DNA of 64,000 bases, taken from positions 41,232,210 to 41,296,209 of the forward strand of contig NW_023601104.1 of the NCBI RefSeq assembly GCF_014898055.3, in the 5' to 3' direction. This document shows, piece after piece, positions 53,301-64,000 of this stretch. A program made the position numbers and the translations under genes. A model generated the notes under the pieces. That model saw only the letters and a list, made by a program, of their open reading frames with translations. It ran no database searches and was not told where the DNA came from. The DNA is from Talpa occidentalis (taxonomy: Eukaryota > Chordata > Mammalia > Eulipotyphla > Talpidae). Each line of letters starts with the position of its first letter. Position 1 is the stretch's first letter.

Positions 53301-56300
53301 GGAGTTCTGGCAGCTACACTCAGGTTCACGCATCACACAACACCCACCTTTCTTTATTTCATGCTCCACAGGAGGGGGCAAAGCCACTTCTACAGAAACC
53401 TGGGGCGGTACTGGGGGTTCTGCTTCAGGCTCCTTCTCTTCTTCTTCTTCTTCCCTTTGCCCATTCTCCTGGCCCTCCGCAGGTACTACCTGTAAGATAG
53501 CAGATAACGGAGGGATTCTTGAACACCAAAACTGGTACACCCTCTTCTGCCTCTGGTTTCTTGGTAGGAAGATATTAGAGTCAACACAGGATGTTCCTTC
53601 CATATAGGGGGTAGGGGGGTGGGAGATTTCACCATTAAGTTCACACCACCAGATCCTGGGACTGTTAATGCATCAAGTCTGATAAGACCGCGAATATTTT
53701 AGCATTTTTAAGGCATACATTTTTTTTTCCTGCAACGATTCAACTTTGACACTGAAGCACTTAAGCAGCCACAAATAAGAATACATGAGTGGTATCTGTG
53801 TTCTAATGAAACTTTATTATTGGCAACAGGCTGGATTTCATAGTCCGCTGACCCCTAAAAAGGGCCAATTAATGCAATGCACTGCCCAGATGGCAGCTCT
53901 CCCTTTTAGGACTCCACTTTAGCTCCTTAGTTGCTTGCTCTGCTTCCACTGCCCCATCTCTCAACACTGGGGTGGCAGAAGTCTTACCTGAGTGACAGTC
54001 CGGCATATTTTCAGCCCCTTGTCATGGGTCCCATCGTCACCATTACGCTCTGTCTCATCCTCAGAGATTCGGGAGTCATCAGCATGAAGATCCACAACGG
54101 CCTCCTGCCCCGCCAGGGGTTTGATGTCGGGGATGAGGCTCTGGGACACAGATACCCCCCACCCCGTTACACTGGGCCCATGTCTACTCCTGCCTCATGT
54201 GTCTCATCCTCCCTTCCCGGCTCCTCCCACCTCACCTTGAGTGATTCAGTGGTGATACTGATGGAGGGTTTCTTCTGTGTGGTGGCTGTGCTGGCTCCCC
54301 AACGCCGTTTCCGACCAGGCGGGCCCCCCTCAGTGTCACTGTTTCCAGCTGGCACCCCCTTGGTAGCTGCTGTCCCCAAGAAACAGAACCCAAGAGTTAG
54401 ATGGTCTCAGACCTCTGCTGGTTCATACCACAACATCCACAGATAACCTTCAAATGGAATTTACTGAAAAGTTAACTTAAAAAAACTGTACTTGGGGACT
54501 GGGGAGACCATGGCTTCAGAGAGAACAATAAAAGGATTGGAGCCACTTCCTGATGGGAAACTATGATGCCAAAATCTGAGTTTAAAGTTAATATAAGATC
54601 ATGATGTGATCTGGTTACTTTTAGATTAACTTTCACATTTCAGATTGATAATGAAATTAAAGCGATCCACTACACTTCTATCAATCGAGTTTAACAATGG
54701 GAAAATGTCACAAATGTTGCTGTTTGCGGGCTGGGGCGCTCTCATTTCCTTAACACTTCAAAAATAAAGCATAAACTGATAAGCAGTCTCGCAAACCCAC
54801 CCCTGGTTCTGAAGGTTCAGATCTCTGAAGAATAAATCCATGTAGGATCACACAGAAAGTGGTATGAGACACCTCACACAAAAGTACTGTATTAGAAGCA
54901 ATGTGACTAGGGAAAAATGACAGGGACTGTCTAAAATTCTGAATTTCAAAATGAAACCCTACGGATACCAAGAAGATAAAAATTTGCTGGGTGACAGGGA
55001 TAATCCGTGAATGCCACTGAGAGAATCTACCTCTCCATTAACTCTGATATTTGTGGTATTCCTGACCTTTATCAGGGACATGGGGCTAGACTTACAGACA
55101 ACGGAGATCTTCCTCTTGAATGATTTGGGCATCGAGCTCTGTATAGAGAAGAAAGGGGGGGGAAAGAGAAAGAGACACACCCCACAGAGAGGGGGGGAGG
55201 AGGTTAGATGGGGCGGTCTTAGCACAGACTCCAAAGACACAGAGAGAGAGAGAGGGAGAGAAGGAGAGAGAGAAAGAGAGAGAGAAAGAGACACAGAGAC
55301 AGACAGACCAAAACAGAAGCGGCAAACGGCAAAAACGAAGCAGAATCAATGCAAGTTAGAGAAAAAAATAAAACCAAACATCACAGCAGGGAAAAATCAT
55401 CTAGTCCATACCACACCTGTGTATTAGCTTAACCAGAAATAAGCTGGAAGAGGAATTCAGAAGCCTCCAAGCCCTTTAAAGGTGTCGGTCATGCCCTCCT
55501 CCACTGTCTATGGGTTGGAGGAGGCCAAGTCCAACAAAGTCAGGCCCAGAACAGGGTCATCTAGGCCTCCTAGGTCTTCCTTGCTAACTTGAGAAAAACA
55601 CAAGGTAACATGGAAAACCACTTTGGCATGGCAACTTCAACAAAGTAATAACCCTTTTCCTCTTCTGAATGTCCAGCCTGACATCTACTGACAATGGCTT
55701 TGAGCTGCTTGGACAGCAGCAGACTGTCAAGATTGCCCAACCCCCTAGCACACTGTGGGGAAGGGCAGCAATCAGATCCATTGAAAATGAAGCTCCTGCG
55801 CTAATGCCAACACAAAGGACTGAAAGGTGTCTTTGGTTAAAGGTTCTTTATGAAGGGCAATTGTCCCGAGGGAGAGTCTCAAGACTTTTCCAACCAAGTA
55901 CAGACCTTTAGCAAGGCTTACTTTTTCCTCTCCAACCAGGACTTAAGCCTTAGGGGCTCTGCCAAGGACAAGATACTTCCAAACTTGCTTTGGAGCAAAT
56001 TTCTGCCCCAAATACTCAGTGGGAGACGACTCTGGACAGAGCAAAAGGAGAGACGGAGAAAAGTGGAAAAGAGCATTCCAAGGTTCAAGTGCTTATTTCT
56101 GGAAAAACTAAGACCTACTACCCTTCTAAGGGTAGGGCAGGACCCTCTTGATGAAATCCCTCTTCCCATCCACCGCCCCCCCTCCCCCAGCCCTGTTTGT
56201 GTTGTCTAACCAAGTCTCCTTGGTCTTGTTAAGGGCCAGCCTGACATCTAACAGGGCTGCTCTTGATGGGTAAGTTAGTGAGAAAAAAAAAAGGTCTTAA

Positions 56301-59300
56301 TTAAAACAGGAAAAACATGAACCAAATAAATAAATCCAATAAAGAAATCAGAAAAAGATAAAGAAAAAAAATTAAAATAAGAGATTAAAAAAAAAAAGAA
56401 GAAGAAAATAAAGAAGAAAATAAACTAGGAATATGACAAATGTTCCAGGTACCATCTCACACCTGGGATCTTCAGTTCAGCCAATCGCACCTCACTGTGT
56501 ACTGTATCTAGTCAACCGCCGGTCCAATCAGAATGAGCCCTCCCTGCTAGGCGCTGTGCAATTGGTGGGGGGTTGGGTTGGCAAAAAAGGTGGGCGCACG
56601 GCGTGGTGGTCAGCACGGCACTGCCAGAGTCCTCCCAGGGGCGCAGGGGGGGCGGGAGGGAAACGTGTGGGGGGACGCTGCCCAGTTTCCATGATGTCAA
56701 GACAGTTCACTGGCGGTGGCCAGGCTCAGCGAGGGGTACAGGGGGGAAAAGGGGCAGAGACATCAGTCCCAGCCCTGTAGGGGCATCATCTTGCAGTCCC
56801 TGATGAGATGGCCTGTGAGTAGCAGGTATGGTCCTGGCCTTTTATCGTGAGAGGCAGACAGGACCCTAAGTCCACCAGTGGCAAGCTGCAGCAATACCAC
56901 CACCCAAAACTTGGAATCCAGGTGGTGACTCCAGAGTCCCTTTCTCCTCTGCCTGTACTGGGGAGGGGGTCCTCTCACCGAGTGGGATCATGAAGACTCT
57001 GATGAAGGCAGCCTGGGGGTAGTAGGTGGAGAGCCCCAGGACCTGGCAAACATTCAGCAGCAAGGTCAGAATACTTTTCTTCTGAGAGTTGTGTGTGGCA
57101 TCTCCTCAGGGACTCCAGCTGAGACAGTGGTTCCATTCAGGTGGATGGATGAGCCCCTGCCTCCAGGGATGGAGGAGAAGTTGGAGCAACCAACATGCTG
57201 CCCTTCACCATGGACAACAGGGACCAAAGGAAAGTCCATCTGATGAGCAAGTGGTGACACACGGCTGGGCTGTCATCAGCATTAAATCCCTGGGCTCAGA
57301 CCCTAGACTTCTCTGCAGGTTCCTAGTTGTCACAGCGTAAGCCGAGGACCCCACTCGGTATTTTACAGCATGGCACTGTGATCGCAAACATTGACTCTTT
57401 AGGTCTTGGTGCCCTAGATGGGGATCCCAACAGTCTGTAGCAAACAAGGCAACCCACAGTCCTCAAAAGGGCAAGGGTATGTGGGCAAGCGCCCCAGCAC
57501 TGACACAAGCTCTTCTTGGGGTGTCCCAAATAGGGAGATGATGCAAGTCCACCCCTTTCCAAAGGTTTTTTGCTTTTTCAATACAAGTCTCTCCAGAACA
57601 GTGCTCTTCTTGGCCCCCTGATGTAAGCAAGGCAGGGAGGCAAAAGGGGGCCCATCACAGGATCCCATATACATGCCCCCCTCTGGCCAAGACACCTGGA
57701 TAGCAGACTCGGCTCTGACTGGGCAGCTCAGTAGCAGCGGGTGGGTCCAGAGGAAGAGGCGGCATCAGCGATTGGCCAGTTGGGCAGGGTTATATTTTAC
57801 GGGCGGATTACCGTACATGAGGTACTTGGACAAAGTTTTACGGGGAAGAAGGACCTTGTAATAAATAATATTCTGCACATCAAATCACTTTCACCGGCCC
57901 CCACCCCCGCAACACACACCAAAGAAAGGCTACACACACAACAGTCCCTCCCAACCTGTTACCCCACTCCCAAACCCAGCTAACTCTTTCTACATTTAAA
58001 GAGCCAAGACAGACTTCGCTGGCTCTGATGGGGGGAGCCCCCTGAATTGGGTACAGTACACAAGGTAACATATATGTCAAAAATAGGAGATGTGGGGAGA
58101 AATCACAGGAATAGAGAAAGGGCCTTTGGGATCATCCCAGCCCCTGGCTTCTAAGTAACTACATCTCTGGAATAAGACCACTGGGGGGCAGAAGAGGAAC
58201 AAAAATTCCTCAGCATGGCTGGTTAGCTGAGAACCACTAAAGCCCTCTAGATGGCGTTGAGCACCATGAGGCTCTTAAAAAGGAGGGAAAGCTAAAGGAG
58301 TTACAGGGGAGAAGCTCCAGAAGAGGGAAAGCTAAGGCTGGATCTTAGATTAAAAAAGGCCATTAACTGGCGGTAGTCGCGCACATCCAGGAGTCTGGAC
58401 TGAAGTATTCCCCCAACAAGGAAAGAGGAACAAATGAACCCTGTCCCCATCACACGGGGCCTCCCTTGCTAAACCAGCGAATTCTCCCTTGGCCTGATCC
58501 TGATCCAAGTCTGCCTAATCCCTTCTTAAAAGTTATCCCACTGTGTAAAAGGGACCACCAGAGTGGTCTGCTCTTTCCCCTAGGTCCGCTCAGGCCCACC
58601 CACCCCAACAGGCGGCTTGAATATTTACCTCTTTCTTCTCCTCATCTTCAGCACTGCCCTCTGGGCGGTCATCATTGCTGACTTGGTCTGCAATAGGCAT
58701 GGGGGGCTCTGGAACCTCATTTTCAGGTCTGTTTTCACTTGTGTCCATGGTCACTTCCTCCTTCTCCTCACTGACAGTATAGGGAGAGGTTGGGAGGGAA
58801 GGGCAGGAAAGAACCGAGGGGAAGAGAGAACAAGACGTTAGGTTTTGAGTCAGAAAACCCCCATGCCTCATCATCTGGGTCCAACTGGAGGAATGCTTTT
58901 CATGTAGGACTAGAAACCTTGCCCCCACAGGAAAAAGTGGAAAACTGTTTTTCTTGGGAAAAAGCACAGATCACAGCAACCATATCCACCTACTGCCCAG
59001 ATGGAAAAAAGCTGTGGTGTGGGGTCACACTCCAACTGGTAATTCACCAGAGTACTCTTACGAAGAGAAACACCCCAGGAGATAGGCCTCCCTATCCTCT
59101 AACCACAGGCACCTTTATTTAAAACTGAATTGCATGAGGAACTAAGAGAAGTGTGATTCCTTAAAAAGATGAGAAAGAATGGCCAAAACTGTGGCAAATG
59201 ATCCCGATCATCTATTTAATCAATTACCTAGTAAGTGAAAAAGCCCGCTGACCCACTGCACCTGGGGACACCAAGAAAGGAGAAATGGTGGGGGCTGGGA

Positions 59301-60206
59301 GGGAAGCGCTGCAGGGAAAGGACTGGTGAAGGCTCAAGCTCTTTCATCCAAAAAGAGAGACTAAAGCTGCCAGGGAGAGTAGGAAAGCTCACAGGAGAAT
59401 CGGGCCACCTTTACCTGCTCAGAGATGTAGGAATTGTTCTTACATTCAGCTTTTGCCCAGTTTCTCCCACTCCCTTATTCCAACTTCCGAAAGAGAGAGA
59501 GAACAGGCCTCCAAGTCAGGACATACCCTCCCCCACACCATGCATCTTCCCCCACAAACACGGAACCCATTTGACACCCCCCCATCACACAAGTTAGCTC
59601 CCATAAGGCAATGAATCCCAGAGATTCCCTTTACATAAACTAGCTTCCCATTCTTTTTTCTGCTGTCATCCCTAACTTCTACTTCTAATCTCACCTCCCC
59701 CACTACCACCCAAACACTGGGGGGGAGGGGAGAGAGAGAATCAAATTAAGATGATCAGAGGCCTAACCTCAGAAGAGAGGAAACCAAGCCTCCCAGGCTG
59801 ACAACCACACCAGAAAATCCAGCATTCCCGATGGGCTGACTGACACTCAGAGGTCAGAACCGCTTCCCCAGAGCAGGCAGGGAGGGATGCACGGGAAGGG
59901 GGAGGGGAAATCGGAACTGTGCCCCCAGCTTACAGGCCCCCACAGAAACACACCATTCAAATGCCTAAATCTAAAGAAAAGGTTTATCCAGAAAATACCT
60001 ATTTCCCACACAGAAAGGGCAAGAAGGGCCAATTAGAAATCGGGAAGGAAGGACAAAGGGGAAAGCAGAATGACTGAAAACAAACTAAAAAGAAAGACGG
60101 AATGAAAGCCATGGGAAGAGAAGGAAGATGAGGTGGGCGAGGGCGGCAGGGAAAAGGGATACATGGAAATGTGAAGCTCTCACCCTTCTTTGCTTTCTGA
60201 TAACAT
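50321..60206 (-). CDS. ACIN1: Acinus (apoptotic chromatin condensation inducer), short-isoform reading frame; long-isoform exons lie outside
   Basis: Acinus is a nuclear RNA-binding scaffold of the ASAP complex with RNPS1 and SAP18, tied to splicing, exon junctions and apoptotic chromatin condensation. Exons (minus): 60206-60184, 58770-58629, 55138-55096, 54369-54236, 54140-53988, 53489-53348, 53002-52857, 52315-52208, 52091-51984, 51766-51442, 51336-51236 and 50647-50321. GT-AG ends and phases join to 583 aa, a length I recall for a short isoform. The RRM-like fold spans exons 7-9 ([11 protein letters not shown] to [11 protein letters not shown]). The caspase-3 site DELD sits on the exon 9/10 junction. 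A Pro-rich stretch, RE/SR-rich blocks, the RNPS1-SAP18-binding segment ([20 protein letters not shown], exon 11) and an RE/RD/SR-rich tail ending [11 protein letters not shown] follow. The SAP domain and long N-terminal exons of full-length acinus are not visible and should lie beyond 64000. Confidence 0.95.
52465..52810 (-). mobile_element. MIR split by a hAT-derived segment in an ACIN1 intron
   Basis: MIR wording is on both sides (caaccctacagagtgagaat; gatgagaaagcttgcgaagt) and the foreign segment at 52569-52708 is between. Confidence 0.55.
52569..52708 (-). repeat. Duplicated hAT-derived segment, copy 1
   Basis: Close match to 53748-53884, including the AATTAATGCAA text beyond the transposon end. 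Confidence 0.7.
53748..53884 (-). repeat. Duplicated hAT-derived segment, copy 2
   Basis: Close match to 52569-52708; it extends a little further into the transposon on its left side. Confidence 0.7.
55236..55312 (+). repeat. (GA)n-rich purine tract in ACIN1 intron
   Basis: Imperfect AGAGAG and GAGAGAAAG repeats lie 100-175 bases upstream (gene sense) of the 43-nt exon at 55138. Confidence 0.8.
55313..58628. other. ACIN1 intron
   Basis: An A-rich block lies at 56283-56425. No SINE, exon or other gene is seen. The CCAAT-bearing, GC-rich patch near 56515-56650 is too weak to call a promoter. Confidence 0.45.
58771..60183. other. ACIN1 intron between the MLSESKE exon and its downstream exon
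   Basis: No repeat or exon recognised. Confidence 0.5.
60184..60206 (-). CDS. ACIN1: Alternative first coding exon of short acinus (MLSESKE)
   Basis: The ATG at 60206 opens seven codons, MLSESKE, plus two bases, and is followed by a GTGAGA donor. The two leftover bases join the first base of the exon at 58770 to give Gly and continue EEKEEVTMD, the known acinus sequence. This N-terminus matches what I recall for a short acinus isoform made from an internal promoter. The sequence upstream to about 60700 is moderately CpG-bearing, which fits a start nearby. The transcription start itself cannot be placed from sequence alone. Confidence 0.75.
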
Positions 60207-60629
60207 GATTTTTTTTCTCCCCCTGGAAGTGCTGTTTATCCCTTTCTGGAATGGAAGAAATAACAAAAACCAAACAAAAAAATCCTAAAAAAATTAAAAC
60301 ACACACACACACAGACCTTCCTTGTCCCGAGAGCCCACCGCTTCCTCCCCGGCCACCCGATCCAGAGAGAAAATTGAGATGCAGCTACTGGGGATCCAAA
60401 AAATGGTAAATGGAAGGGGAGGTGGTGGTGGTGAGGGGAAGCTAAAATAGATCAGGCTTTTAAGAGATAAACGTTAAGTCCTCACGGCAAACCCCGAGTT
60501 CGGCTGGATTGGTCTCTCTGGAGGAGGAGGAGGTAGAGGGCCAGGCTGCTGGTAGTGGCTGGCTCTATTGTATTGGCGGAGCGGCGGCGATCAGCCGGAG
60601 ACATGCAGGGGAGCCATCTTGCCACTTAC

Positions 60630-60665
60630 CCAGCAGCCCGTGTGTGCGGATGGGGGAGGGCCCTG
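60630..60665 (-). other. ACIN1: Candidate small ACIN1 exon or alternative first-exon end
   Basis: A strong donor (GG then GTAAGT) ends at 60630 and leaves two bases, GG, the same phase as the MLSESKE exon, so it can splice to 58770 in frame. Upstream is a pyrimidine tract ending in two tandem CAG acceptors, giving an exon start at 60665 or 60662 (36 or 33 nt). It may be an internal exon of the long isoform or the 3' end of another first exon; the frame stays open upstream either way. Confidence 0.4.
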
Positions 60666-60699
60666 CTGCAGCAGGGGAGGGGAAAGAAAAGAGGGAGGG

Positions 60700-63600
60700 C
60701 GCTGAGTGAGCAAGGTTCTTATCCTCAGGCAGGCCACAGGGAGCTCACAGTTGGCTCGGTAGGCCTGGTCTTTTGCCGTCTTTTCTCAGGTTACAACAGC
60801 TACAGAGAAGCCTAACCCCAGAGGGAGAGGGTGCTCTCTCCTAGACTTCTCAGGGGGCGGGGGTGGGGGCGGGGGATGGGTGGAGAGGACATACAAAGTT
60901 ACAGCTGCTTGCTTGGAAGATTCCAGAGACTATATGGAAGGGAAATAGCATAGGAGTGAAAAATGATTAAAGAAGGAAGATAAAATCAAAGTCAAATGAA
61001 AAACAAAGGAGGGCATGAACAATTTTTTATGTGCCCACCTCTCTCTATTGAAGCCAGGCGTGGAACACTGAAACCAGATCAGTCACTCACTCTTGAAGGT
61101 GAGGAGGTGGGATGACAATTGGCACCATCCAATCACTATAATAACGGCAGCTCACCCTGAGCAATGACCACGAGTTACTATTCCAACCTGTCCTTTCTCC
61201 AGGGATGGCATAAAGAGTGGATAAACAGAGTTCCCTTTTGAATTACCAGTAGAAGGGGTTAAGGGGTGGGGTGGAGGGTGTCTCTGAAGAGATGACAGAC
61301 AACTTTGTTTCACAGAGTCTTTAATAAGGTCTCCCTGCTCCACGGTCCACCGGAGTCAGAAAGGAAAAGATAAACAGGGGAAAGGGACATTGGGTAGCTG
61401 AAGCACGGAGGCCGCTTCTTGGAGCAAGGGCTCCAAGGTGAGGCTACACAGGGCAGGGGAGCTCTGCTGGGTAGAAAGTGATAGGGAATGAAATCACAGG
61501 CATCTTGATCAAACTAAATGTGAAATGGGGAAGCAACTCTGATTACTCAAAAAAGTATTCAGTAAATGCTCATTTGTTGACTGCAAAGGTGTTCCTTTTG
61601 TGTCCTAGTGGCAGTAGAGGTTAAACACTAGGACAAGTTTTTGAGTATTTAAACAAAACTCTTAATTAACTTACTTATAATACCAGAGCTTTTAGTCAGG
61701 AATAAAATTTCCTCCTTGCTGCTTAAAATCTTAAACTCACAAGCCAACTGCATGGTAACGCAATCTTGTTTATACATTACTCCATACACTCCCTTTCATT
61801 TAGTAGTATCTATCTGCTCTGTAAGGTTGAGTGCTCTGCAGTCAAATTAATTAGGGCCCAATCTGGGCACAGGCACTGGCCCTGGCCCCAGCCCCACACA
61901 AGCTGTGTGATACTGGACAAGTTCCTGATCCCCTCTAACTGTATCAGTTTAATCTGTAAAGTGGGGATAACAACAAAAACGATGTCATGAAAGTGTGGTA
62001 AGGGTTTGCTCTTAAGAATCTCGCTTGGACCACACCCCAAGTCAAGGTAAGGAGATGCAAACACATGTATGGTTCAATAGGCCATTACCTCATTTGATGC
62101 CACCTGGAGCTTGCTCTGCGTTTCCTCAAAGAGTGGACTGCTCTTTCTCTGATTCAAAGGCATTCAGTAATACCTCTTGGCTTGACATGCTTTCAGTAAT
62201 CCCCTCATCACTGTATAATAACTGCTGATTTACTTGCCTCTTAACTCGACCCAGCAGAGCTCCTCAAAGTCAGGGACTGCATTCCTTGGTCCCTAGACCA
62301 GGGCCTAACGTAAAGAAATGCTAAGTAAAGATTCCTGAATTAGGCTGTCACTGTGGGTACCAACTGGACACTTTGATAAGTGCTTGCTGAACTAAAAGTT
62401 TTCTTTAAACAATTTTTGGGGATAGAATCCCCAGAGACTGTTATCCCACAGAAAACATTACCACCAAATGTCCTTATGTAAATGTTCCCTGCCCCTCAAT
62501 AATCCTAAAATAATTTCACATCTGCTAGTATGCCTCTCCAGAAGTAGCTTCCTTAGAGGGAGAATTTTCTGTTGGAAATTTTTTCTTCTTCAAGTATTGC
62601 ACCATGTTATCCTCAGCCTTCTTAAGACACAGTAGGTTTGTGCCTTCTATTTCCCCACAATCAATTCTGTGGGATCCAAGAATTCCCAAGACTTTAATTT
62701 TCATTTTCATGAGAAAAAAGAGGAATTCTTTAAATTGTCCCCACAGGGGACTCAATCCACTTGTAGAACCAGTCCCAACCCCAGTGTCAAAGCCCCACAC
62801 AGTTTTTCTCTGTAGTCCCTTTTAGACAAAAGGCATCTCCCTTACCACATATTTTTCTTGCACAAATGTTTCTGATAGCTTTGACAAAGATGTGAAGCTG
62901 CATGAGGGCTGGGGGATATCTATCCATAATTAAATAGCACACAAGGCATTTATAGCACAGCAGAGGATAAATCTCCTTGGAGGCTAATAATACCGAATTG
63001 TAAATCATATCTAAATATGAATGAGGCTCAGAGAAACTAATGGAAAAGCAAATTCCTATAAACATATGTTTAAATTTTAGCTATAGAAAATTCATGAGAG
63101 GCCAAGGACCTGATGTGAAATTTAATATGAAACAGTTGGATATGACTACCCCCAGCTATAAGATTAAAGTACAGAACCACCTCAGGAGCATACTACTTTC
63201 AAGATAACCAAGGATAGTATGATTTTGAGTGGTATGACACCAACTTCTTAGTAAGCAAACTCTACTGATGACAATAAATTCTATTTTTTAAAATTATGCA
63301 GCACTTGGCATATTGGCATGCAAGTCCCTCGGCGAGTATCAATTACACTGTCATATTGGCTTAAAGGATCATTTCCTGCTTCCTTCTCGGGCAAAAGGAC
63401 AAATAAGCATAACACCAAAAGCCTGAAATTGCTATTGCCTATAAGGTTTGCATACATAGGAAGGTTGTATTTTTTAAAATTCAGGTTTGAATTAACTACT
63501 GCTAGATGATATAGTTATAGCAGGGTTCCCCCCTCTCCCATTTTTTAATGTAAAAAGAGTACCATTACTTTCTGTTGTATGGAGACATTTTTTGTTATAG

Positions 63601-64000
63601 CCACGGCACACAGAAGATTGGATTTTGGAACATGGTTCAACTGAAACGGGATTAAGGGCTCAAAAGTTCCTGCTCCAATGAAAAAGGTATCTCCCCTCAT
63701 AAAATCTAGAATTCCTCAGGGCATAATCAGAATCAGAATAGATTTAACCAAGCACAGCAAAAAAGTCAGGCATGTCTAATAAGTGGTGAGAGTTCTTTGA
63801 AGTCTAATTTTTTTTTAAACACTATACTGAATCAATAGGCCCTACCTCTGCATTTTAAAAATCATGTGACTTCTTGAGACAGATAGATTAAGCCACAAAT
63901 GGTCTTTTCCATTTAGCACTGCTGACCCCACTTTTAAAATTGACCTGGGCTCCAGAGGCCACCAGTTCGAAGTCTAGGACTACAGATGGGTCAAAAACCA
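60700..64000. other. Upstream ACIN1 intron, to the window edge
   Basis: A MIR-like fragment lies at about 61850-61985 (agctgtgtgatactggacaa) and an L2 3'-end-like piece at about 62235-62345 (agtcagggactgcattcctt). No coding exon is found, so the long-isoform exons must lie further right. Confidence 0.5.

Overview
This is a piece of mammalian nuclear genome. It carries spliced genes with GT-AG introns and CpG-island promoters, and L1, L2, MIR, MER5A-type hAT and mariner-type repeats. It also carries many copies of one lineage-specific tRNA-derived SINE with A and B boxes, an AT-rich tail and target-site duplications (TSDs). The gene set and order match the block known from human 14q11.2: PSMB5 - PSMB11 - CDH24 - ACIN1. 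The SINE is not primate Alu or rodent B1/B2. Its head resembles those of several laurasiatherian SINEs, but I could not name the family or the species.

Layout. 1-23 kb: no coding exons recognised; SINE-dense DNA with two CpG-rich, CCAAT-bearing promoter-like patches at about 5.8-6.3 kb and 8.7-8.9 kb. 23.06-29.22 kb, minus: PSMB5, three coding exons, complete (263 aa), with seven SINE copies in its large intron. 29.2-34.5 kb: intergenic L2, L1 and SINE. 34.51-35.40 kb, plus: PSMB11, intronless and complete (297 aa). 39.77-47.09 kb, minus: CDH24, 11 coding exons (781 aa), with a candidate noncoding first exon in the CpG island at about 48.5-49.2 kb. 50.32-60.2 kb, minus: the C-terminal half of ACIN1; 12 exons join in phase into a 583-aa short isoform, and the exons specific to the long isoform should lie beyond the right edge.

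Function. PSMB5 (constitutive beta5) and PSMB11 (thymic beta5t) are paralogous catalytic 20S proteasome subunits that occupy the same slot in different cells; here they are divergently arranged 5.3 kb apart. CDH24 is a type II classical cadherin. ACIN1 (acinus) is an RNA-binding scaffold of the ASAP complex. All exon joins of the three spliced genes were checked for splice consensus and reading phase.

I found no sign of a new gene system. The most interesting material is in repeat history and small regulatory signals: a probable SINE 3' transduction, a SINE subfamily with a shared 3' extension, a sharp SINE-density boundary near 32.7 kb, nested insertions close to a PSMB5 splice site, an open in-frame CDH24 intron, a local duplication in ACIN1 introns, and MARE/ARE-like motifs in promoters.
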